DNA of 12,817 nucleotides from Chrysochromulina tobinii. Lineage: Eukaryota > Haptophyta > Prymnesiales > Chrysochromulinaceae. The DNA lies in assembly GCA_001275005.1 (NCBI GenBank), contig JWZX01001887.1, positions 1 through 12,817 on the forward strand. The letters are read 5' to 3'. Shown here in pieces: positions 6,063 to 12,771 of this stretch; position 1 is the stretch's first letter; every line of letters begins with the position of its first letter. The notes under the pieces were generated by a model, which did no database searches, was not told the origin of the DNA, and saw nothing but the letters and a program-made list of their open reading frames with translations. The position numbers and the translations under genes are program-made.

Positions 6063-7388
6063 TCACGAAATAATGCCATTGGGCTGTGCGCCCGTGCACA
6101 CTCCAGCGGCGAGTGTGAATGGTTTATCCTTCCAGCGGCACACGCCGTCGGCGCCCGTGTTGAGATCAGGGGCGAGCACCTCCCACGCCTTCTTCTTGTC
6201 GAACTTTTTCACCTCGGCAGGGCCGCCCGGAAAGCCGTCGAACGTCACGCGTTCACCAGGGCGCCGCGCCCGCCGGACGGCGTGACGAAGCTCAGGACCG
6301 ACTTATCCGGAGTACTCGCGCAGAGGACCATCCCATTCGACTCCATGCCACCGAGCTTGCGCGCCTTGAGGTTGCAGATGCAGACGACCATCGCGCCCTT
6401 GACCTTGTCGAGCGGCATGTGATGGGCGAGCCCAGAGAGGATCTGGCGCGGACTCCCATCACCTGATGAGGGAGGCAATCAGCATGCACTCAGGGAGGTT
6501 ATCAGAGGCAGAGAGGATCTGGCGTGGACTCTCATCACCGAGGTCGATCGTCTCCACGTAGAGCTTATCCGACTCGGGGTGCGGCACCGCATCCACAATC
6601 TTGCCCACCCGGATGTCCGCCCAGCTGATGTCAACCACGTCCCCCACCTCGGCGCCCGAGTCCGCGACGGGCGCCACCTCCTTCTTCCGAGGGTCTGCCT
6701 TGGGCTTCTTCTCGCCGCCGCCGCTGTCAGCTGCGCCGCTGCCGCCGCCGCCCGCCGCTGCCTCGGCCATGGGCTTCTCCTTCAACTTGGGCGGAGCGGC
6801 GGGCGCGGGCGCGGGCGCGGGCGCCGGTGAGGACGCCGGCGCCTTCGCCTTCGACGCGCTGCCCTTGGGTGCCGTCGTCGGCAGCGGCGGCGTCAGCGCG
6901 CCAGCCGCGATGGCATTGACCAGCTGGTCAAGCAGCCCGAGGCTCGCCTCGTAGGGCAGGGTTGTCTCGCTCATCTTGGCAAGCATCGACTTCGCATCCT
7001 CCGCCTTGAGCATTTCCTTGCTCATCGGTGGCTTGAGCTTGACCGCCTGGTCGCCATCGAAGCGAGGGATCACGTGGAAATGGCAGTGGAAGACCACCTG
7101 GCCAGCCTCCTTGCCCGAGTTCTGCAGGATGTTGCACGCGGGCGCACCCGTCGCGCGCTGCACGAGGCGTGCGAGGCGTGGAAGCTCGGCGAGGAAGGCG
7201 GACGCAACCTCGGCAGGCATGTCGAGCACCGACACGCACTTGGCCTTGGGCAGCAGCAGAGCGTGGCCCGGCGCGAGCGGGAACGCGTCCAGGATGGCGA
7301 GCGCGTGATCGGTCTCAAAAATCTTGTGGCACGGGATGTCGCCCTTGAGGATCTTGTTGAACAGGTTGTCGTCGTCGTAGGCCAGCAT
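6063..7388 (-). CDS. HIT hydrolase fused to EMAPII/Arc1-type tRNA-binding domain (two exons, apparent 1-nt frameshift)
   Basis: Exons are 7388-6539 and 6462-6063, about 416 codons if the frame break is bridged. Seen: residues 1-115 form a HIT domain (DDNLFNKILKGDIPCHKIFE; the catalytic HxHxH motif is HCHFHVIPR, H101/H103/H105). Then come a helical segment, a Pro/Ala linker (PAPAPAPAP) and a Lys/Gly-rich stretch. From about 250 there is a tRNA-binding OB fold (ISWADIRVGKIVDAVPHPES, LYVETIDLG, then SPRQILSGL and VCICNLKARKLGGMESNGMV). It ends with an EMAPII C-terminal subdomain (VTFDGFPGG to GAQPNGIIS). Known: HIT/HINT enzymes split AMP-amino-acid adenylates, and EMAPII domains bring tRNA to synthetases. 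The fusion is unusual. The frame breaks at a CCC run (6259-6261) where one more C would restore the family sequence. The frame opens at 7466, but that overlaps the methyltransferase; 7388 puts the ATG right at the HIT start. Intron: see 6463-6538. Confidence 0.87.
6259..6261 (-). other. Apparent 1-nt deletion (frameshift) in the tRNA-binding domain
   Basis: Seen: after FVTPSGGRGA the exon frame runs into LVNA-stop at 6245. Shifting the frame at the CCC run gives PGERVTFDGFPG, which matches the EMAPII family consensus (PGDR[VI]TFDGF-like) and continues to a family-typical C-terminus. A fourth C here would make GCC CCT GGT GAA. No AG lies between the break and the resumed frame, so a GT-AG intron cannot explain it. 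The likely cause is a homopolymer sequencing or assembly error. A true null allele is less likely, because the downstream frame is intact. Confidence 0.75.
6463..6538 (-). mobile_element. Introner-like spliceosomal intron A (76 nt, phase 1) with ~30-nt flanking duplication
   Basis: Seen: the intron begins GTGATGAGAG (G at 6538) and ends CCCTCATCAG (G at 6463). Its first 30 nt repeat at the start of exon 2: 6509-6539 and 6433-6463 match at 29 of 31 positions. Removing it joins YVETIDLG to DGSPRQILSGL, restoring a standard EMAPII sequence. Retaining it shifts the frame and gives a stop after CMLIASLIR. The 46 nt left after the duplication (6463-6508) contain TGCATGCTGATTGC (6475-6488), a likely CTGAT branch site, and the CCCTCATCAG acceptor shared with introns B and C. 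Inference: an introner insertion in which the duplicated target supplies the 5' splice site. Confidence 0.85.
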
Positions 7389-7455
7389 GAGTTGGGCGAC
7401 GACGTGTAGGCGGCGGAGCGGAGAGCTTCGGCGGGATTTAGGTGTGAAGGTCAGC

Positions 7456-8940
7456 TCAGAACACACTTTCGTCCTCTTTCACTTTCTCCGCTCTGTGGAC
7501 ACCACCTTCAGTCTCCTGCGTCAGCATCTCGAGGAGCTCCTCGAGCATCCGGCGCCGCTGCGCGGCCGTCGCGTGCGGCCCAAGCGCCGTCTCGAGCGCG
7601 AGGACCACCGCCGCCTTGGCCTCACTCCACGAGGCATTCGAGATGGGCTGTGGCTCCGCTCCTTCTGTCACCGGGGGCGCCGCCAACGGCTCGATGGCCG
7701 TTGGGGAGGCCCCCTCCGTCGGTGGCAGCGTCGTTCGCGCCGTCCTGAGCGTTCGCGCCGAGGCTGAACTCGACGAAGGCCGCACCTGCTCACAATCGTC
7801 GAGTGCAGTCGCGCGCGCCGCCGTGGGCGCTGCTTCCCCGGCCCTCGACGCAGAAATCGGCAAGGGCGGCCGCGGCGAGACGCCCTCTGCTGCAACCTCC
7901 TGCACATCGCTCGCGCCGTCCTGAACGCTCGCGCCGTCCTGAACGCTCGCGCCGTCCTGAACGCCCGCGCCGTCCGGAGCGCCACGCCGGAAGGTGCCCA
8001 CGGCGGCGCGCCGGAAGGTGCCCACGACATAGCGCCGTTCGATGGTGAGTGCCTTGGCTCGGTTCGTGGTACTGCGCAGCACAACCTCGCATCGCTCCGT
8101 GACGAACCCGCATCCCTCGATGAGGTCACGCAGCTCGGTCAGCGCAAAGTAGTACGCGCGCGTGCCGTCCCGTCGCACGAAGAAGCGCCCGGCCGCGTCG
8201 AGCTGCTTGGGACGGCGCGCGGACGATTCGGATAAGCGCTTCTGAGCGCCATCGCCCTCGGCGTAGTCGCGTACGAGCAGCAAGCCTCCCTCGCGCAGCG
8301 CGCTGGCAGCGGCGTCGACGGTCGCTCGCATGCGCTCGGGCGAGATCGCGGAGAGCACGAACATGAGCGTCGCGACGTCGCACGCGCCCAGGCAGGGGGC
8401 GAGCTCGGCCGGTAGCCGTCCACAGGTTAGGTCGCCCACCGCTGCGCTGACGCGGCCGCACTGCGCGAATGGATGACGGCGCACGATGGCGATCGCCGCG
8501 TCGGCGAAGTCGACGCCGAAGCAGCGCAGGCGCGGGTTCGCACGCAGGAGCGGGAACAGCGTGTTGCCCACGCCGCACCCTGCCTCCAGCAACAAGAGCT
8601 CTCCGGTGGCTCCGTCGTGACCACCGTCGCTGGAGCCTTCGCCCATGAGCGTACTGACGGTGCGCTGCACCTCCGAGATGTCTCCCTGCTCGGGAGCGTC
8701 TCCCTCCTCGTCTTCGGCAGCGCCGCTCTCCGTGCCGCCCGCGCGGGCATCCAACACGGGCCACTCAGCCGCCAGGTAGTGCCGATCCTTAAAGAAGCGG
8801 TCCGCGTGGCGCCGGTAGAAAAGATCCCAATTTTTGGCGGCGTCCTGCTCGTAGCGGCCGGCCCAGTAGGTGGACACGACTCGGCGAGTGCCGTAGGGCG
8901 CGTACACCGTAGGGCCCGCGGGCGGCTGCACGTCGGCCAT
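7456..8940 (-). CDS. METTL2/6/8-family tRNA N3-methylcytidine methyltransferase with long disordered C-terminus
   Basis: 494 aa from the ATG at 8940. Seen: the family N-terminal motif AAKNWDLFYRRHADRFFKDR HYL at about 37-56; SAM-binding motif I, LLLEAGCGVGNTLFPLL (about 117-132); an acidic VDFAD motif; FVLSAISPERM; RDYAEGDGAQ; and RRDGTRAYYF (256-265), all diagnostic of METTL2/METTL6/METTL8 (yeast Trm140/141). Known: these enzymes use S-adenosylmethionine to make m3C32 in the anticodon loop of Thr, Ser and some Arg tRNAs. METTL6 works with seryl-tRNA synthetase. After about residue 312 comes a 180-residue low-complexity tail with VQDGAS repeats and a final helical segment (AAQRRRMLEELLEMLTQETE), which is not typical of the family. 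The frame extends to 9003; I prefer the MADVQPP start at 8940. The stop is 67 nt upstream of the HIT-fusion ATG on the same strand. Confidence 0.9.
   Translation of the reverse strand: MADVQPPAGPTVYAPYGTRRVVSTYWAGRYEQDAAKNWDLFYRRHADRFFKDRHYLAAEWPVLDARAGGTESGAAEDEEGDAPEQGDISEVQRTVSTLMGEGSSDGGHDGATGELLLLEAGCGVGNTLFPLLRANPRLRCFGVDFADAAIAIVRRHPFAQCGRVSAAVGDLTCGRLPAELAPCLGACDVATLMFVLSAISPERMRATVDAAASALREGGLLLVRDYAEGDGAQKRLSESSARRPKQLDAAGRFFVRRDGTRAYYFALTELRDLIEGCGFVTERCEVVLRSTTNRAKALTIERRYVVGTFRRAAVGTFRRGAPDGAGVQDGASVQDGASVQDGASDVQEVAAEGVSPRPPLPISASRAGEAAPTAARATALDDCEQVRPSSSSASARTLRTARTTLPPTEGASPTAIEPLAAPPVTEGAEPQPISNASWSEAKAAVVLALETALGPHATAAQRRRMLEELLEMLTQETEGGVHRAEKVKEDESVF
7909..7980 (-). repeat. 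18-bp minisatellite coding VQDGAS repeats
   Basis: Seen: about four tandem copies of an 18-nt unit (plus-strand GCTCGCGCCGTCCTGAAC) at 7909-7926, 7927-7944, 7945-7962 and a diverged 7963-7980, inside the methyltransferase tail. A related 1.5-copy block lies at 7732-7758 in the same ORF but is read in another frame. A 24-nt repeat (VGTFRRAA/VGTFRRGA) follows at about 7987-8026. Confidence 0.8.
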
Positions 8941-9137
8941 TCTCTGGCGGAGGTTTCGAGTTGGCCCCTTTGGAAAACAGGATCGAACACACCGCATAAT
9001 CACATCGACCAGTCACACATGTACCCAGGTTGCTCGTTTTGGAAACGCAGCGGACCTTTTTTCGGGAGCAGGTAGAAGAGAACCGCACGGCTTCTCCTCT
9101 CCTGTCGAAGCCTTTTCAAAATCGGGCGAAGGTGCCT
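8941..9137. promoter_or_regulatory. Compact divergent promoter region (methyltransferase / EF-hand gene)
   Basis: The methyltransferase (-) and the EF-hand gene (+) start 197 nt apart, or 89 nt if the upstream ATG at 9030 is used. Both promoters must lie here or overlap. Seen: no TATA box. The stretch is less GC-rich than the coding sequence around it (for example TTTGGAAAACAGG and CGTTTTGGAAACGC). The shared-promoter role is inferred from geometry. Confidence 0.35.
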
Positions 9138-12100
9138 ATGCTGGCCAGCGAAGATGCCAAGGGCACGCCCAAAGACATCGTCAGTCTTCTGGACGTGACC
9201 CGTGAGCGTCTCAAGGCGCTCGAGATGGCCGCCACGCGGGCGGGATGCGTCGTGACACCGACCAAATCGGGCAACGGCGGCTGCAGCGGCGGTGGCGAAA
9301 GCAGCACGCCGCGAGCGCGGCAGGAGGACGCCTGGGAGCAAAATATCTTGGATGCCTTCGACCGCATTGACGTAGGTGGCCACGGCAAGCTGTACCGCTC
9401 GGAAATCATGCGTGCGTGCCGCCAGGACGAGCGCGTGCGTGTGCTGCTCGGGCTGCCGCGCGTTCTCCGCGACGAGAACGGGACGCGCGACGCCCTCGAG
9501 CGCGTCTTTCAGCGCCTCGATGCCGACGACTCTAAATCGTTCAGTCAGGACGAGTTCCTCAGCGTTTTTGGACGGCCGGCCCTCCTCGCCAGCCGCTCGG
9601 CTGCAGTCAAAGAGCTCTTCGGCGGCGGCGGCGGAGGCGGCGGAGGCGGCAGTGCCGGGCGCGCGAGCAGCAGCGGCAGCTTCAACAGTAGCTTCAGCAC
9701 CAGCTTTAGCAGCGGCTTCCACGCCGGCCGACACCCGGCAGCCGTCGCCGCCACCCTCGCCTCCACCCTCGCCACTCAGATCTCCGCTGACGTGGCCAGC
9801 CCAGCGAGGCAGAATTCCTCGCCGCCTCGATCTCCGGTTGTGTGGGCGTCCGCGCCGGCGCCGCACACGCCGCCGCCGCATACTCCAGCAGCGGCAGCGG
9901 CGGCGGACCAGTATCAGGCGGACTACCAGGCGGACCGGCGCGCTGCCGCTGACATGTTCGCCGCGGCCACCGCCGAGGCGCGTGTGCGTTGCAACCCGAC
10001 GAGCACGCGCGCAGTAGCGCCGCCGTTGGACAGTCGGATGACAGGTGTGACGCCCGTACTCCACTCGATGGCTCCGCTGCACACCGACCTCCACGTCGGT
10101 GGCGACGGCGAGGCGGAGCCCGCGCCCACAGCCACCCTGAGCCACCACAGCACGCTCCTCGCCGGCGGCTGGTGGTACGGCAGTTTGCCAGACTCTTTCC
10201 AGAGCTGGTGGCGGCGCGAGGCGCTGATCGAGAGGGCCTCGACGGCGGGCACGATCATGGTCACAGACGACTCAAGTAGCGGGCAGCGCCCACCGTCGGC
10301 TCCATCCTCCGTCGGCTCATTCACAGCTCATTCACAGACGGCTCCATCCTCCCCCCTGCTGAGCGCGAGCGACAAGAGCCGTTGGGCGCCGCGTGCGCCT
10401 TCACCGCCGCGCTCGCCCCAAATATGGGCATCCGCGCCGCCAGTGCCTCGCACACCCGCCGCCGCCGCCGCCGCCGCCGCCGCCTCGGCCACTGCCACCG
10501 TGTACGCGACACCGCGCTCGTCCCCCGCCGCTAGAGCCTCTTCTGGGTATGCCACCCCGAGCAGCGCCGCCGTCCCGAGCGCCAGCAGCTGGCAGCCGGC
10601 GGTTGCCACTGGCGTGAGCACTGCGCTCAGGACGGCGCTCACGGCGGTCGCCACTCCGGTGCTCACGAGAGTCTCGAGTTGGTCAACACAGCCCCATTCA
10701 CAGCCCCATTCACAGCCCCATTCACAGCCCCAGGGAACACCGCAGCGCCAGGCGCTGCCGCCAACTCCCTTGCTCCTCCCCGACGCCGCCATGTCGAGCT
10801 CCGTCAAGTCTGTCTCACAGCTCAAACAGGATCTCGCCGCCGCCGTCGCGGCAGAGAACTATGCGGCCGCGGCAGCGCTCCAGATCGCAATCTCGGCCGC
10901 TCAAGAACGCCAGATCGCAATCTCGGCCGCTCGAGAACGAGCTGGCGTGCTCGAGCTCAAGAACGAGCTGGCTTTGGCCGTGGCGGCCGAAAACTACGCG
11001 GCCGCTGCGGAGCTGCAGAAGGCGATCAGCGCGGCCGAGTCGGCGGCGACCAGCGCGGCGGCAGGCGCGGCGGAGGCTGGCGAGGCGGAGGCAGGCGCGG
11101 CAGGAGATGACTTGGAAAACGAGATGCAGTCACGCGACTGGGCGAGAGCGGCCGACGCCGTAGCGCCACCATCCCTTCCCGCATCCCCGTGGCGACGCCT
11201 CTGGACGGCTGCCATGGGCACGCTCACCAGTCCGCTGCCCTCATCGCGCAGTGCCCTAGGCGATGGTGACCCGATCATCACCTCGGAGGCCGTGCAGAGC
11301 CCGCTGCGCCGGCCGACGTCACATCTGCTCAGCCACAGCTACGTGCCGGTCGAAAGCGAAGTCGCGAGCAGCTGTGAACGGTCTGTCTGTGAAGGAGTCG
11401 CGAGCAGCAACTGTAGCAGCATCAGCCGCAGCAGCGCGATCCAGTCATCGACAGTCATTCGTGAGGGCGAGGGCGGCGGCGGCGGCAGCAGCAGCAGCAG
11501 CAGGCGTGGCGCGTTCGTCCACTTGTACGAGACCCAATCTGAATGCTGATTGCAGGCCGATGATCTCTAATTGCCTCTGATAATCTCTGATTGCACCCCT
11601 CATCAGGTACGAGACCGACCCAATCGCCGATCTGGCGCGCGCGAGGCTTGAGGCTGCGCGAGCCGAGGCGGAGGAGAACGCGTTCAAGCTCGCAGGTGCG
11701 GCGCAGGCCGCCTGTGCCGCCGCCGTGCTCGAAGAGGCGTGCCGGCGTCAGGGAGGCGAGCCGACCTCTGCCGAGATCGCCCGGGAGCTCAAGGGCAACA
11801 GGAGCCTGTCCGAGATCAACGCACGGATCGCCGCGCTCTCTCGCGGCCTCGCCTCGTCGGACGTTCAACGAGAGGTGATGCTGCTCGAGGAGCTCGCCGT
11901 CGCCGGCCTCCGATTGCATGCTGATTGCATCCCTGAGTGCATGCTGATTGCATCCCTCATCAGGTGATGCTGCTCGAGGAGCACGCCGCCGCCGCCGCCG
12001 CCGCCGGCGCCGGCTCCGAGCACCGATACAGTGCCGACCTCGCCGCGATCGGTGATCCGTTGAGGGGTCCGTACTGGGAGGCTCAGACCAGGGCCGGGCT

Positions 12101-12260
12101 CGGAGCCCCCGACTGGGAGGCAGTGGCGGCGCACCGGTACCCACAGACGCTCACCGAGTGCGTCGCGCTTGTGACGCTCGAGAATGACCTGATGAACGAA
12201 AAGTTCTTCAACCGGCGCGCACGCACGTGGGAGCCTGGATACGCCTACATCCGCCCGTAG
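9138..12260 (+). CDS. Large low-complexity protein with EF-hand-like loops and two UVR-like motifs (three exons)
   Basis: Exons are 9138-11524, 11607-11874 and 11964-12260, giving 983 aa. Seen: two EF-hand-like loops at about 78-89 (D.GGHGKLYRSE, degenerate) and 128-139 (DADDSKSFSQDE, better); poly-Gly near 162; and long Ser/Pro/Ala-rich sequence with a duplicated SPPRSP..WASAP..TP block. Two UVR-like helical hairpins, LKQDLAAAVAAENYAAAAAL (from 562) and LKNELALAVAAENYAAAAEL (from 607), flank a 30-nt tandem repeat. Exon 3 ends with a more ordered segment (PYWEAQTRAGLGAPDW, NDLMNEKFFNRRARTWEP). Known: EF hands bind calcium, and UVR motifs are short protein-interaction hairpins first described in UvrB/UvrC. 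Overall function is unknown; a calcium-responsive scaffold is a guess. The frame is open back to 9030 (1,019 aa). Without splicing the frame stops at 11549 (intron B) or 11967 (intron C). Confidence 0.8.
9819..10485 (+). repeat. Duplicated SPPRSP-WASAP-TP-polyA block in the EF-hand gene
   Basis: Seen: the protein block SPPRSPVVWASAP then HTP and poly-Ala (DNA 9819-9906) recurs as SPPRSPQIWASAP then RTP and poly-Ala (10401-10485). The two are about 580 nt apart and diverged at the DNA level, so this is an old internal duplication or a selected linear motif. The coordinates span both copies and the sequence between them. Confidence 0.65.
10687..10732 (+). repeat. 12-bp tandem repeat (SQPH units)
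   Basis: Seen: nearly four copies of CACAGCCCCATT in frame, giving SQPHSQPHSQPHSQPQ in the disordered part of the EF-hand/UVR protein. The unit length is a multiple of three, so copy-number changes keep the frame. Confidence 0.85.
10881..10940 (+). repeat. 30-bp tandem duplication between UVR-like motifs
   Basis: Seen: CAGATCGCAATCTCGGCCGC plus ten more nt at 10881-10910 repeats at 10911-10940 with two or three changes, giving QIAISAAQER and QIAISAARER. It looks recent and extends the helical linker between the two UVR-like hairpins by ten residues. Confidence 0.85.
11525..11606 (+). mobile_element. Introner-like spliceosomal intron B (82 nt, phase 2)
   Basis: Seen: it begins GTACGAGACCCAATC and ends CACCCCTCATCAG. 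The first ten nt, GTACGAGACC, repeat right after the intron at 11607-11616. After an extra GACC in the exon copy, CAATC matches too. Splicing joins AFVHL to YETDPIADLARA in frame; unspliced, the frame stops at 11549. The stretch TGCCTCTGATAATCTC (11572-11587) matches intron A at 15 of 16 positions. The 3' end is shared with A and C, with TGATTGC as the likely branch region. Relative to A it lacks about 12 nt before TGATTGC. Confidence 0.83.
11875..11963 (+). mobile_element. Introner-like spliceosomal intron C (89 nt, phase 0)
   Basis: Seen: it begins GTGATGCTGCTCGAGGAGC and ends CATCCCTCATCAG. The 19-nt start is repeated exactly after the intron (11964-11982), 21 nt if the preceding AG is counted. 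Splicing changes the frame so that SSDVQRE continues VMLLEEHAAA to a stop at 12260; unspliced, it stops after CMLIASLIR. The last 41 nt match intron A at about 37 positions. TGCATGCTGATTGCATCCCT occurs twice in tandem (11915-11934 and 11938-11957, period 23). Confidence 0.85.
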
Positions 12261-12771
12261 CATCGCATGTATTACTCCTTTGACCCAAGACGCCATGGAG
12301 GCGCCTGTGCAGTCTCGAGCTGGTCTCGAGGTCACTCGAGGCATCTGTGGAACTATGCTCTATCGTCTATGGTCAGAAGTCACCGGACACACACCCGCGG
12401 GGCGCGTATTTTGTACCTAGCGGCCAGAGCGTCCGGCGCTTTGCACTCAGTTCAAAATCAGGTGGGGGGGAGGGAGGGGAGGCCAGTGCCGAGTGCGGGT
12501 GTCCGGTGAATCGTCTCTATCGAGTATCGTGGACGTCGTCGGTCGTGGCGGACGGTCCGGGTGAAGAAACATTCCAGAAATCAGAGTTGCTTCGAGATCG
12601 GCCGCGTGTTGGTGAGATGCATGGGCGATCGCTGGGGCGGCGCGGACCATCGTGCATCGAGGCATCCGTAGATCCGTTCGCGTTCCGCCGCGGCAGGCGG
12701 AGGCGCGGCGCAGTGCGACTCGGCAGTGGTGATACGTCTCCACCCTCTTTATACGATCCCCGGGGATCCCC
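12261..12771. other. Non-coding stretch with long-range inverted repeat and G-run
   Basis: About 510 nt with no ORF I can support; the open frames here have Arg/Pro/Ser-rich shadow-like composition. Seen: an exact 11-bp inverted repeat, TCACCGGACAC at 12380-12390 and GTGTCCGGTGA at 12499-12509, enclosing 108 nt. A G-run cluster at 12464-12479 (G7-A-G3-A-G4) could form a G-quadruplex on the plus strand. CTCGAG-like words recur at 12313-12341. It should contain the 3' UTR of the EF-hand gene and perhaps the promoter of a gene to the right. Confidence 0.45.

Noticed and set aside
7389-7466. Upstream ATG (7466) for the HIT fusion, which would add a basic, targeting-like N-terminus
   Set aside because: It would overlap the methyltransferase stop, and the ATG at 7388 sits exactly at the conserved HIT start; kept only as an alternative.
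8126-8990. Other minus and plus ORFs over the methyltransferase
   Set aside because: Shadow frames; every methyltransferase motif is in the 7456-8940 frame.
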